From: Citrus sinensis
Taxonomy: Eukaryota > Streptophyta > Magnoliopsida > Sapindales > Rutaceae
Direction of reading: 5' to 3'
Length of the DNA: 64,000 nucleotides
Assembly: GCF_022201045.2 (NCBI RefSeq)
Contig: NC_068558.1
Location: 2,852,001 to 2,916,000, forward strand
In this document: piece after piece, positions 1-12,300 of the stretch
How positions within the stretch are numbered: the first letter of the stretch is position 1
Layout of the letters: every line of letters begins with the position of its first letter
Translations under genes and position numbers: made by a program
Notes under the pieces: model-generated
Databases searched by the model: none
Told to the model about the DNA's origin: nothing
Seen by the model: the letters and a program-made list of their open reading frames with translations, nothing else

Positions 1-250
1 TTTAATTTTAAGTAATTGTCTTTTAAATTAATATTAATAATTATTTTGTTATTAAATATCTATAAATAGTTCATATCTATATTTAAATGTCAAATTAAAT
101 GTCATTTAATTTCATTCAAATATAATTTAATGTAGTCAAATCCAATACTGTACCAAAACATAAAACAATATCATATAATCTAATATAATTCAATTCAATC
201 CAATTTTAATAATTATTACTCTAATCTAATCCTGCATGAAAAATGTAGCC
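1..250 (-). mobile_element. PIF/Harbinger-like MITE, cut by the window edge
   Basis: Read on the minus strand from 250 downwards, this AT-rich stretch starts GGCTACATTTTTCATGCAGG and runs into repeated GATTAGATTA-type sequence. That matches the left end of the complete element at 58985-59677. The terminus is followed by TAA at 251-253, the complement of the TTA target duplication seen at the complete copy. The other end lies outside the window. It is non-coding. The TTA/TAA target suggests the PIF/Harbinger (Tourist) class. Confidence 0.55.
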
Positions 251-253
251 TAA

Positions 254-686
254 GACTAAGAGTTGAAAATGGATAGAACAGCTACGTACGTTGGCCGCTT
301 CAATAAGAATCACCGAATTGTGGATCTATTTGATACAAATAAAACAAGTTATGCGGTTATTCTGAAAATTATAAAACTCTAGGGATCTGGACGTTATCAC
401 TCCAAAACATTGCAATTTTCTTTCAACAGTGGAATGACTAATGCGTGTGTTATGTAATAAAAATAAATCCTTCTTAGTTCTTCCCTGTCCCCCCCTCTCT
501 CTTTCTGTATGTATATTTTTTTTTTCTCTCATTTTAATTTTGTTTTCCGGATTTTCGTCAGATTAAATTCCATTCATTCCATGTACAGTCAATCAATCCC
601 AAAGGCCTAAGCCTCCACCAACTAAAACCTCGACAAAACCTCATAACGTGATAAAAAAAAAAAAAAAAAATACTAACTTTTTCAGA
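254..686. other. Upstream region and 5' leader of the DEG9-like gene
   Basis: No gene seen. There is a pyrimidine-rich stretch near 475-530 and an A-run at 652-669 just before the chosen start codon. This is probably promoter and 5' leader of the protease gene downstream. I see no clear TATA box. Confidence 0.4.
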
Positions 687-3600
687 ATGTCCGAACACAA
701 ACGCAAACGAGGGCGCAAACCCAAAATCCCCGATGCCGAAAAAACCCTAGACCTTCCCTCCACCGCCGCCTCCGCCGACGACGACGACGTCGTTTTCTCC
801 GTCTCCAACGTTGAAATTATCCCCACCACCACCAACCCCTCCATCTCCTCCGCCGCCGCCACAACCACCAATAACCACCACCCCGACCACCGTCCCCGCC
901 GCGGCCGTCCCAGGAAACACCCCAAGCACGAAACCCCCGAGGAGAAACCTCCTCCGTTGCCGCGTGCAGGCCACTGTCGGCCTGCCGAGAATGGAGGTGC
1001 GGACTTTGCAGGGGATGTAGAGCCCGGGGTGGCGAGGGTTGTCCCGGCGATGGACGCGGTGGTGAAGGTGTTTTGTGTCCACACGGAGCCGAATTTTTCG
1101 CTGCCGTGGCAGAGAAAGAGGCAGTACAGTTCGAGTAGTAGTGGGTTTGCGATTGGAGGCAGGAGGGTTTTGACAAATGCGCATTCTGTGGAGCACTACA
1201 CGCAGGTTAAACTCAAGAAACGAGGCTCTGATACTAAGTACTTGGCTACTGTGCTCGCCATCGGCACCGAGTGCGACATTGGTAACGGATATATGTATAT
1301 ACAGTATGTTATGGTTGTAAGATTTGGAGTTAGTATTAGAATGACGTGAATGGTATAAAAGTAGGATTCACTTAATGGATTTTGCTAGTTAACTTGTGGG
1401 ATCATTTCTACAACCAATCTGTGATTAAAGGTGACATTATTGCTTTGTTTTTTAAAATTGTGAAATTTACGGGAGTCAGATTGTTATATGTTTGATGGAT
1501 AGAAGTTGTAATTTTTTGTTAGACTGCGAGAATTCTTTGTATGCATATTATGAAGAACTATTGCACATGAACAGGATGGGCAGTTAGGTTGCTTATATTG
1601 CTGACTAGGTCCAGGTTGGTTATGTAGACTTGAGCATTGAATTTCTTTTGTTGAACTCAAGTTTTGTTTTGGGTGATGTTGCAGCCATGCTTACAGTTGA
1701 GGATGATGAGTTTTGGGAAGGAGTATTGCCTGTGGAGTTTGGGGAATTGCCTGCCCTTCAAGATGCTGTAACTGTTGTAGGTTATCCAATTGGGGGGGAC
1801 ACAATTTCTGTGACAAGCGGTGTTGTGTCGCGGATTGAGATCTTATCATATGTTCATGGGTCCACTGAGCTCTTGGGTTTACAGGTTAGTGGGTTATGGT
1901 TCTAGAAGATTGCAATATTCCCTGCCAGCCATTTCAGCTGCTGTCCTCATGTTTAATTAGTTACTTACTTTTGCAGATAGATGCTGCTATAAATTCTGGA
2001 AATTCTGGTGGGCCTGCCTTTAATGATAAAGGCAAGTGTGTGGGCATTGCATTTCAGTCCCTGAAGCATGAAGATGTGGAGAATATTGGTTATGTCATAC
2101 CAACACCGGTCATCATGCATTTCATCCAGGATTATGAGAAGAACGGAGCATATACAGGTAACATAATTACGGCATTGGCGTGTTTCTTGTATTCTCATTT
2201 TGCTTGTTATGGTCATTGTATTATTCATTTTATTTGTAATTAACTTAAATGCAGAAATGGTTTTTGTTTTACGCTACCCTACCTTTTCTTGCACAGAGTC
2301 TTATAGGCTTTTGTTATATGTCATAGGGTTCCCTCTTCTTGGCGTTGAGTGGCAGAAGATGGAAAATCCTGATTTGCGTGTGGCAATGGGTATGAAAGCT
2401 GATCAGAAGGGTGTTCGTATCCGAAGAGTCGACCCCACTGCTCCAGAATCTGAGGTTTTGAAGCCGTCAGATATTATTCTGAGCTTTGATGGCATTGACA
2501 TTGCCAATGATGGAACAGGTAAGTGTATATTTCATATTTTTTAGGTTCATATTACAAATGTTTTGACACGCATGTTCATATGTTATTGTTGTGTGACAAG
2601 TGAAAACTCCCAATGTATTTTTGGAGAGTGGTCATTTTGATTGCATTTCCGTTACAAAGATGCTACCCAAAAACCTTAGTTCTTTTGTCTTCTCTTTTTG
2701 CATTAATAGATGGAAAGATTGAAAAACATCAGGATGCATTGAGTGATGATGAACCCCTGGGTTTGGTACAACTATAAGTAGAATTATATTGTATACTTGA
2801 GATATTAGCAGGGACAGTTTGAAAATAATCACGATGGAAGCATTTATTTGTGCATTTGTACTTCTCCATATATGCAAAATTTTCTTTTTGGATATCTTAG
2901 AAGTGAATTGACCATTTCAAGTCTTGTTGTTGTTCTTTTTCAGTTCCTTTCAATTGTGTCTGAGTTCTTCTCTCCCTTGTTGAATTTTCAGTTCCTTTTC
3001 GGCATGGAGAGCGCATTGGTTTTAGTTATCTTGTCTCCCAAAAATATACTGGGGATAGTGCAGCAGTTAAAGTTCTCCGTGATTCTAAGATTCTCAATTT
3101 CAACATAACACTTGCCACTCATAGAAGGCTTATTCCATCTCACAACAAGGGGAGACCTCCCTCGTATTACATTATTGCGGGATTTGTATTTTCTACGGTG
3201 TCTGTACCTTATCTCCGTTCTGAGGTGTGCAGTCTACTCCGAAATTGCTGTGTTTTTTGGTATATTCATGTGGAGTCTAGAACAATGACTTAGAAGCTGT
3301 TGCTCCTTTCATTTATTCTCTGTTGTTTTGATTAGTTGAGATTTGATGTTGTGGTAAATTGCTACGTTATACTTGCATCAAGTTCTTGATAATTGATATT
3401 GGTTATTTACTATGATACTGCTGCATTGTTGCCTTAAATACATATGATTGCCAATGGTGCATTTGCTTGTTTATGCATATGTGAGTGCTATGAAATGGGT
3501 TCCAGCTGCTCCAATAAGTCATGGAATTTCTTTTCTGCCCATTCACATATTAAGAGCATTGTACATTGTGTTCAAACCTGCATATCAAAGTTAACTTTGG

Positions 3601-4564
3601 TCCTCACAGTTGTCTTGACATCTGCTTGCACTAGCAATTCTCTACCAGCATCATATGCTCTTTTATTGACTCACACAGAAAAGACCACTGTTGTAATGTC
3701 TGCCTTTAGGATATAGGGAATTTTATGCTTAGCTATGGAGTGTCTTCAGTTATCTATTTTATTTTAAATTTGGGGTTAGATGCCATGATTTTGCACCAGG
3801 TTATTAGGCAGATGGGATCTGCCCACATTATTCTGAATTTATATAATGAGTCTTCTAATTTAAAGGTGTTACGCAAAATATATGATGCCGCCTTTTGACT
3901 ACCATGTCATCGTTGTTTTTTTTTTTTTTGGGTCTTCTGTTTGTGCCTATATCATCTTTAGCTGATTTAGTAGTAGTTATATAGATCTCAGGATGAACAA
4001 TGAGTTTCTTTGTAAGCATTTATTTTAATAGCATTCAGTTGCACATTTTTCCAGTATGGAAAGGATTATGAATATGAAGCTCCGGTCAAGCTTTTGGACA
4101 AGCTCTTGTATTCAATGCCACAATTGCCAGATGAGCAGCTTGTTGTGGTGTCTCAGGTCTCCTCTCTGCTTGAACTGCTTTAACAAGGTTTTTCTGCTAA
4201 GCCTCTCTCTAACCTTTTCTTTTCCCTGGTTTTGTAAGGTGCTTGTGGCTGATATTAATATTGGATATGAGGAGATTGTTAACACTCAGGTGAAGAAAGA
4301 CTTCATGTTGCAAGTGTTTTTATTTGAGTAATATATAGATACATACAAACAAAAACATTAGTTGGTGTGTGTGTGTGTGCATGATGAGGACAAAGTGAGG
4401 ATGTCTCCAAAATACAAAAAACACAGATTTTGATACATTGAAAACTGTTTTTTTTTGTATGTTAGTGTATTGAAATATGTGTTTTTTTGTTTTTTTACTG
4501 TGAGGATGCCCTCACTCGAGAATGCTTATATATATGTGTGTGGATGCCCTCACTTGAGAATGCT

Positions 4565-4599
<35 letters not shown>

Positions 4600-4993
4600 T
4601 ATGTATGTATATATTTTCGGAAGGGCCTTTATTGGCTTTAATCTGTCAGTTGTTTAATACCTTATATTGTGAGCACTTGCGTAGGTTCTTGCTTTTAATG
4701 GTAATCCTGTGAAGAATCTGAAGAGTTTGGCAAACATGGTAGAGAATTGTGATGACGAATTTTTGAAATTTGATCTAGAATACGATCAGGTCTCTTCTCT
4801 CTCTCCCCCCCTTTCCCTCATCTCTCTTATATGATTGTTGATAAATGCACATCTGGCTGCTCACTTATGTTTACTTGAATATTCTACCATGCAGGTAGTG
4901 GTCCTCCGCACGAAGACTTCGAAAGCAGCTACACTTGATATTCTTGCAACGCATTGCATACCTTCGGCAATGTCAGATGATCTCAAGAATTGA
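687..4993 (+). CDS. DEG9: DEG9-type (Do-like) serine protease, nine exons
   Basis: ATP-independent trypsin-fold protease of the Deg/HtrA family. The sequence pattern fits plant DEG9, which is nuclear or nucleolar in Arabidopsis. Coding exons: 687-1281, 1685-1884, 1977-2157, 2327-2518, 2992-3224, 4055-4156, 4239-4289, 4685-4789 and 4895-4993. All junctions are GT-AG and phases match, giving 585 residues, close to the usual family length of about 590. The likely triad is His166 (TNAHSVE), Asp197 (ECDIAML) and Ser275 (NSGNSGGP). A PDZ-type region follows (about 300-400), then the DEG9-type C-terminal PDZ-like part. The N terminus (1-120) is low-complexity and basic, with two AT-hook-like motifs at about 8-13 and 71-77. 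The start at 687 is the first ATG in frame; the frame stays open upstream only through an A-run. Product and exon map are secure; the exact first residue is less so. Confidence 0.93.
4569..4597. repeat. (TG)n microsatellite in DEG9 intron 7
   Basis: About 14 uninterrupted TG units inside the intron between coding exons 7 and 8 of the protease. A shorter GT run lies at about 4364-4378 in the same intron. A likely polymorphic marker, with no sign of function. Confidence 0.9.
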
Positions 4994-6771
4994 ATTTTGA
5001 GTCATGATTCAGATGCATTGGAAAACTCTTTTGTTATATTCTGTCCACGGACACCTGTTTTCATTGTCGGCATCTTGAAAGAGATTATATATGGGGGGTT
5101 TTGGGACAAAATAGGAAGGTACCCCTTTTGGGAATTTACAGCCCTTTGGTCTTTTGGTACTAGTTGTGAGTTTGGGTAGTAGTGTGCTTGACATTTTGTC
5201 TCTCATTCATATGCGAATGAGAATTGGGGATATTTCAGGCATTTGTAACATGGGTAGGTTTTCTGATGATGGTTGAGGTTAATTACCGTTATCGGCAGAA
5301 AATGTATGGGGGCACCATCCTTCAATAGCAAGTGGGTGGGTGGCTGTTCATATAAATCCAAGGTTAGGTTACCTTTAATCACTAGTACTATTTTGGTCTG
5401 GAAATAAATAAGAGTAGAAAAGGATGCGGAATTATTTATACAACATTGCTTCTCTTCACTAAAAAAGGAGAAAGTTTCTATGTTGCACTATTGTCATTCT
5501 TAGTATATACTTGTACGTGGTCCTCATCTTCTATCTAGCAGAGGAGAGGAGAGGAGAGGAGAGGAGTCACTCTCTCATGTGACGGATGACTTGGACCGTT
5601 TTCCTCTTTTTTGGATACGTCACCCCATAAAAGCCAACTACAATCAATCACGATTGGATTTTCTCCACGACCGAAATTGCGTTTGGACTTTGGAATCATT
5701 TCGGGCAAGATTACCTTTACGATCTTTGAACCGTTGCTTAACTTAACGGTCAACAACGGTCAAGGATTTATTTGTCAAAAAGTTAAAAACAAACAGGAGT
5801 TATATGTGACAAAATATTGAAACCTAAGGGCTAAGGTTGTTTTATCAGGAAGATCCGGTTGTGGTGCAATTTTCCGCATTTTTTTGGTCTTCTGTGAAAG
5901 CACCAATGTAATTCTATAATATCAATTAAGCCGATATGTGCTTGTTTAGTATATATATATTTTAGATTAAGTATTTATTTATTTTTTATATTTTAAAAAA
6001 TATTCTAAAACTTTTTTTTATTAAATGTGTGACACTCATACTTTTATTTTTTCTTTATTGTATAATATAACCCTTTTTATAACTTAAAATAATATTTAAT
6101 ATCTTTGAAATAATATTACTAATAATTATTTATAAAAAATTAATTTATGAAATCAATCCTAAAAGTAAAATAATAACAACAAAATTGTATTTATTTTTAT
6201 TTCAATTTTAAAATATATATTCTTTTTATTTCTATTTTATTTTTTTGGGGTTACATTGTTAATTTAATTTTTTTTATTGTCTTAAAAAAGAAATATTATT
6301 ATAAGAGAGTAATATTATAAAAGTAAGGTAAAAGTAAATGAGTACTAACCTCAAAACACAGTAACTAAATGAGATTTTACCCCTTTAGTACTCTATACAG
6401 TTACGTGCTAACTTTAAAAAATTAAATTTTACTTTCTACACTCTTTAAAATGTCAAAAAGGACCTTAAACTAGTTAAATTAATTTACTCAAAAAACTAAT
6501 CAAATTATTTAGCAGATTCAAAATAAATTAATAACCAATCAAATTATTTAGCACGTACAAAATGAATTACTAACAATATAATATTTACAACAATTGAATC
6601 AAATTTTATTCTAAATAAATTCTTTAACATAAGTTTTAGTTATTAGTTTTTATTTATTAAAGAATATGTTCATTATTGGTTTTTACACCCCAATTTATAA
6701 CCTAACAATTGAAAAGATGATGGCCATTTTGCCCAAAAGAAAAAAAAAAGATGCAGAAGAAGAAGAATACT

Positions 6772-6774
<3 letters not shown>
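4994..6774. other. DEG9 3' region and AT-rich intergenic DNA
   Basis: 4994 to about 5420 is probably the 3' untranslated region and polyadenylation area of the protease gene. A short GAGGA minisatellite at about 5540-5566 follows. From 5900 on the sequence is very AT-rich with no open frame of note. No gene seen. Confidence 0.5.
5540..5566. repeat. Purine-rich GGAGA minisatellite
   Basis: About five tandem copies of the pentamer GGAGA or its rotation. Short, non-coding, in the DEG9 downstream region. Confidence 0.8.

Positions 6775-6847
<73 letters not shown>
6775..6847. repeat. (AT)n microsatellite
   Basis: About 36 uninterrupted AT units in AT-rich intergenic DNA, immediately before a locally duplicated block. 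Confidence 0.95.
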
Positions 6848-6850
<3 letters not shown>

Positions 6851-6904
6851 TTTTGAAATAATGGTTCTAATGGAAGTAAAAAAGATTTTTTTTGGCTATT
6901 TTTC

Positions 6905-7426
6905 TTTTTTGAAAATTCTTAGTATCTTGTTGATTACGGTTGAAAATTCAAAATATAGTTAAAATTAATTGAATTTTGAACTCTTTTATGTATATTTTAG
7001 GAAGCCTCCTTACATTCAATAACTTCAACATTATATATATATATATATATATATATATAATCCAATCTGATCCCCTCAATCTATCTAATCCGATCCATAG
7101 ATTGGTAGATTAGATTGGATTGAAAATTTAAAAATCTGCAGTCGATGAATTGGATATGGATTGACTTCTATAAATCTACAAAAATATGTGAATTCGCAAA
7201 AAAAAATAAAAAATATATATTTATTTAATAAAAAATTCAAAATATAGTTAAAATTAATTGAATTTTGATTAATTTTTGAAAATTAATACTCAATGCATGT
7301 ACACTTACCTTTTTTGAAAATTCTTAGTATCTTGTTGATTACGGTTGAAAATTCAAAATATAGTTAAAATTAATTGAATTTTGAACTCTTTTATGTATAT
7401 TTTAGGAGGCCTCCTTACATTTCAAC

Positions 7427-7504
<78 letters not shown>

Positions 7505-7675
7505 TCCAATCTGATCCGCTCAATCTATCTAATCCGATCCGTAAAAATCCGATCCATAGATTGATGGATTAGATTGGATTGAAAATTTAAAAATCTGCAG
7601 TCGGTGAATTGGATATGGATTGACTTCTATAAATCTACAAAAATCTGTGAATTCGCAAAAAAAAAAAAAATTATT
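6905..7675 (+). repeat. Tandem duplication of an AT-rich block, about 400-bp period
   Basis: Copy 1 (about 6905-7240) and copy 2 (about 7309-7675) share in the same order: a TTTTTTGAAAATTCTTAG start, a GTTGATTACGG segment, an AGG(A/C)(A/G)GCCTCCTTACAT segment, an (AT)n run (7032-7059 in copy 1, 7429-7501 in copy 2), a TAATCCAATCTGATCC segment, a GATTGGATTGAAAATTT segment and an A-run after GTGAATTCGC. They differ mainly in AT-run length and a small insertion in copy 2. No coding potential; the 63-residue frame across the second AT run is an artefact of the repeat. Confidence 0.85.
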
Positions 7676-8838
7676 TAATAAAAAATTAAACTTGTAAATA
7701 TGACATTATACTTACTAATAGATAAATAAGTTAAAATATAGTTACATTAACACCATATTATATCTTATTCGATAATAATATAAAATAAAAATAATTAAAA
7801 AATATAGCTTTCTAAGCAATTAATTTTTATGTACTAATTTAAACATATGAGATTTTTTTTTCTTTTTAGTGTATCATATTTTGAAACTTTGAATGTATTC
7901 TCTAACTTTATTTAAAAAATTTATTTATTTAATTTAAAATTTGATCGGTAGTAAAATTATTTTTATATTAATTTTTTTATTTAGTTAGTTCGTAAATAGG
8001 ACATAATTAAAAAATTTCAGTCTGTAAAATCAATCCGCAAAATGGTGAATTGTATATGAATTGAATCAAATCCGCATCCGATCTGCAAACGTATGGATTA
8101 GATTTGAATTCAATTTCACCAATTCGTACATTGGATTGGATTAAAAATTCGTAAAATCATGGATCAGATATGGATTGATGTCTAATCCACAAAATCCAAT
8201 TCCCAAATAGTCTTATTGATGGCATCCCTCGTTTCCAAACTTACTTTTAATTGCTTAATTATATTTTTGTCCAGAAATTAATTAGTGCATTAGACATGAC
8301 TCTAAATTATATATGCAATATTGCTTTACTAAAATAAGAGATTATGTAGCGCATATAATATTCATTCTTTCTGTCACCTTTGTGCATTGATGAGACTATT
8401 TGCACTCTAAACACCCTTTTTTAGTAAACTTATTAAATAAATAATTATCCATTATAATCCAATATATAATTACTCTAAACACTCCTATATAACACATTCA
8501 TTGTTCCAAATGTAATCCTCTTGTTTTAAACTCTAAACTTTCTTATCTTAAACAAAATTTAAAAGATTTTAACTATTGTCGTGTGATGCTTTGGATTTTT
8601 CCAAAAAAAAAAAAATAATAAAAGTACTATAAACATACCTTTCTTGATTGACGATAATAAATAATTAAAAATAGTACACATTTTTTGCCCTTTGGTTAAC
8701 AAAAATTAAACTAGTATCTTAAATCCATTCAACTTCTCCATCTTTCTTCTTCTTGGAGTCATATTCATGAATTTTTTTTCTTTGGAAAAAATCAATACGG
8801 ATTGCAAATTGTTTCAATATTGAACATATTTGTTAAAT
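7676..8838. other. AT-rich intergenic DNA
   Basis: Degenerate TGGATT/AATCCA-type motifs recur at about 7990-8210, resembling the ends of the duplicated block upstream. No gene seen. Confidence 0.5.
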
Positions 8839-8843
8839 TAAAC

Positions 8844-9512
8844 TGTTTGAGGGAAATACTCCGACGAGACCAGACGTGATGAGCAGATGTTTGGTGGCAG
8901 AAGTCTGCGAGCAGGTGTGTCCTGTAAGAGCCAAGTAGTAGGGGAACAGGGGCAGGAATATCCTGCTCATCCACGAGCACGTCATCCGTGAGGCCAATTT
9001 CCTGTAAGAAGCATAAATCCATTCATGCTGTATTCTTGCTAAGGGTTTATTCGAGGAGACCCGGTCAACGACAGTTGGCGAGGCACGCTCTCCAGCCCGA
9101 GAATCTAGGCACGAAGGCCACGCAACCACCCACGACTACGGAAATGGGGAATCCACATCCGAAGGTGGGGAGAATAACAGGCGTAAACTGTGGAAGGTCG
9201 GGACTCAGAGGAAGCCTATAAAAAGGTAGCCAACAAAGGTAAAAGGGTTAGATTTTTTGCTATTTGAACTAAGAAAAGAGAGAAAACAACCTAATAGCCA
9301 TAAGATTTGTGGCAAGCGTTCCCCGAACCTTCATATCTGACTTGAGCGTCGAAGGGTTTGCGCCGGGAAAACAACCGGCGTGCTCTGACCTGTCTGTGTG
9401 CGCAGGAACCTCTGGAGAAAAAGCTTTACGAGGAGAGATCCTGGTCGTGGTGAAGTTGATCGAGCAGAGACCCTGGTCGTAGAACGAGGATAACCAGAAT
9501 CTCGCATCAACA
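8844..9512 (+). mobile_element. Solo LTR of an LTR retrotransposon
   Basis: A 669-bp fossil, richer in GC than its surroundings, that begins TGTTTGAGGG and ends GCATCAACA, so the termini are TGTT...AACA. It is bordered by the 5-bp direct repeat TAAAC at 8839-8843 and 9513-9517, the size expected for an LTR-element target duplication. Parts visible: a TATA-type box at 9217-9226 and a downstream GACTTGAGCGTCGAAGGG region of the kind seen in plant Ty3/gypsy-type LTRs. No internal domain or second LTR is present, so it looks like a solo LTR left by recombination between two LTRs. The matching target repeats suggest moderate to young age. Gypsy rather than copia is inference. Confidence 0.85.
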
Positions 9513-9517
9513 TAAAC

Positions 9518-10467
9518 AAAAACGAATTGTCCTAAAATCGTGTTAAAGAATTTGTTTACAACTTGATTTGACCTTGTAAGCATATATATGCTAAATATCT
9601 TTAAAATTTTCTTTGGGTGTGTTGAGTAACTTTATTGGTGTTTTGAGTGAATAAAAATGATTCATTTAAATGATTTAAAAATGGATTTCTTTAAAATTTT
9701 TAAGAGTACAAAATAAATTAATTTTAAAAACGTAGTAAAGAGTAGGGCTATTGCCACTAATTTCCTCATTATACCATCTTTTTATTCAAGAATTTTATTA
9801 TCAAAATAATTTTTGATAAAAATTTCTTAATTAACCATTTCCTTTCTTTCTCTTCTTAATTTCACAAATTCTCATCAATTCATTTCGGATATATTCTTTT
9901 AACTGTAAATAATTGATATCACTAATTAAAAAGAACAAAATTCATCATTTAAAAGTGAATATCAACAAATTTTTATCAACCATGAAAGTTATTGAGTATT
10001 AAAAAATTAATTTTTATTAAACAAAAAAGCTAATGAATATCAAGAAAAAAAATTCTTATATACAAAAAGTAAAAAATAGAGATCATGATATACCAAGAAA
10101 GACAAAAAAATATAAACTCAAAAGAGTGTGAAATTAAGTGCTTAGTTTATCGAATATGAGAGTAGAAAGGGAATATGCAATTATAAGATAGAGAGAGAAG
10201 CAGATTAATAAAGGGTAATTTTAAAATTTTAATAATAAATTTATTTTTAGAAATAAGTGTTGAGAGATATTTAATGAGAATGAATAAACTCATCCCTTAG
10301 TAAACGAACACAATAAATAATTGAGTGCGGGTGCAAAATGTAAATAATTGAGTGCTGGTACAAAATGATTGAGTGCTGGTATAGGATAAATATCATAAAG
10401 CCAACCTTTTGCATTATATTTAGGATTTCTTAAGTTACGTGCATGCAACTTAGCATTAGCCTTATAT
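9518..10467. other. AT-rich intergenic DNA and 3' flank of the WAT1 gene
   Basis: No gene seen. The last 100 or so bases should be the 3' untranslated region of the minus-strand transporter gene. A short tandem-like repetition of TTGAGTG(C)TGGTACAAAATG occurs around 10321-10385. Confidence 0.45.
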
Positions 10468-12300
10468 TTATATTTGTGCGTAGTCTTCTAGGAAAGGAGT
10501 CTCACGTGAATGTGATAATAATTGAGACCTACCATCCGTATTTGCTTGAATTTTCTCCTCTTCTTTGGATTGTGCCCACATCACTCCATAAAACCCAGTG
10601 ACAATTATGATTGCTCCGATAACGCTACGCGCAGCCAGGACAAATGGTGTATCAAGGGCATGCTTACCTACTCGTCCTAATAAAATTACATTGAAAAAAA
10701 AAAAAACACAAAGAAAAAAGAGATAGATGGTTACCTTCCAAGATGGAGTGTATCACCCAAGAAGATATCGCTCATAAGGGCTGCAATAAAGATCCCCACA
10801 GGATTGAACATGGCCACAAACACTGGCCCTTTTCTACGCAAACACCATGCTACTAGACCAAATAACATCAAACCTCCAAAGATTGCCTTTGGAACAAATT
10901 GGCAGGGGGGAAAAAAATTGTCTAAGCTTTATTTGTTCTTTGATCTAATTAGGAAATGGAATTTAATAATTGTATATATGCTTACTGTGTGCATGACGGT
11001 GATGAGCTCAATACCAGGCCTTATTCTCCAAGCATCTGGATTTCTCTCTGCTATCAATGCTACTATTGCACACTGTATGGTGCCAAATAAGATATAGAAG
11101 AAGACTATAGTCACCTCTGAGGGATAGCTTTTAAGAATCGCCGCCTTCATTGTTCAAAATGAAAGATGAACAAATTAATGGTAGTTCCATTCAATGAATT
11201 ATATTCTCAAGAGAAAAAAAAAAAAAAAGAACAGCTGTTTCTTTAACTTTAAATTATTATAACACACATATTCATTTATTCACCTGAAAAATGTTCCCTG
11301 CAGCAATAGAAAAAGAAGCAATTGATAGGAGGATGCCCCCTATGGCCCAATTATCTGTTGTGGCCAACAAAGTAAAACTTGTAGGTGGTTGAGGTTTTGG
11401 TTGGTGTTCAAATAACAAGGCGACGATCGAAGGACCCTTGTATAGAGTTATAATGAATGCTCCTGCTATTGACACCAGAGTGCCAATGATCTTAATCTGG
11501 CTTATTAAACTCCTTAAATCCACTTTTTCCATCCTATAAATTATCAAAAGAAAGTTAACTGGCAAATATGCAAACACTCATAGCGTTTAAGATGATGATA
11601 ATAATATTATTAAAAAATAAAAAACAACAACAACAACAACAACAACAACAAAAATAAAGAAGAAGAAGAAGAAGAAGAAGAAGAAGAAGAAGAAGAAGAA
11701 GAAGAACCTAAAGATGACAGCAAGCAGGAAAGTAAAAGCTGGGATTAAGTTGTTTGTAGCAGAAGCAAGAGTAGGAGAGCTGAAGCTGACACCAGTGTAT
11801 ACACAGATCTGCATCAAAGTGATCCTGCAAATATCACCCAAATTCCTGAATTCCTCTCAATAGAAAGCAAGCAAGCTGCAAAAGCCCACTGTGATATGCA
11901 AATTTGAAAACACATACCCGATAAGGCTAAGGATGAAGACTTTACAGAGTAAAGCAAAGGTCAGGGGAGGCCTATTTTTCCTACATATGTGAAATAATTA
12001 ACAAAGCAACCACAGTCATTATCTTTTTGATAGAAGGGGGAAAAAAATATGGATCAGGCCTTTGTTGATTTATCAAGAACAAGGAGATCAATTAGATAAC
12101 TACCTGTTTAGGAAGAAAGAAAGAGGGAGGAGTATGAGAGAGGCAATAGCATCTGCGTAGACTGCCAAGATAAGGGGAGTGGCTCCTTGAGATATTGCTG
12201 CTTTACTGAGTGTTGTTATGCCAACTTGCACGCACTGGACCGCCACCATTGCAGCATATGGCACCAATCCCACCACTAACTGCTTCACTCCCATTCCCAT
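10468..12300 (-). CDS. WAT1-related protein (EamA/DMT transporter), seven exons
   Basis: Multi-spanning membrane transporter of the plant drug/metabolite family (nodulin MtN21/EamA-like; WAT1 itself exports auxin from the vacuole). Exons from the start: 12300-12104, 11980-11918, 11824-11708, 11533-11284, 11144-10986, 10886-10735 and 10624-10468. All junctions are GT-AG and phases agree, giving 364 residues, normal for the family. The start MGMGVKQLVVGLVPYAAM is the usual WAT1 N terminus; the frame runs further upstream but with no earlier ATG. Family landmarks include TNNLIPAFTFLLAVIFR (exon 3) and GPVFVAMFNPVGIF (exon 6), and about ten hydrophobic segments. For the last exon I chose the acceptor giving SVIGAIIIVTGFYGVMW, because a nearer AG would stop at once. 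Intron 3 carries long triplet repeats. A broken partial copy lies about 1.3 kb upstream. The substrate cannot be told from sequence. Confidence 0.9.
11622..11706. repeat. (AAC)n and (GAA)n triplet repeats in WAT1 intron 3
   Basis: About ten AAC units (11622-11651) followed closely by about 16 AAG/GAA units (to 11706), ending only two bases outside the exon 3 donor boundary at 11708. On the transcribed strand the second tract is (TTC)n directly after the donor site. Confidence 0.9.

Noticed and set aside
747-1196. Long minus-strand and second-frame reading frames over DEG9 exon 1
   Set aside because: They are shadows of a GC-rich, proline-rich exon. The plus-strand frame gives a clear protease and continues correctly across nine exons.
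7381-7572. 63-residue frame rich in Tyr-Ile
   Set aside because: It translates an (AT)n microsatellite and has no start context or family resemblance.
8792-9583. Several overlapping short frames that could suggest a small gene
   Set aside because: The solo LTR borders at 8844-9512 explain the different composition; none of the frames resembles a known protein.
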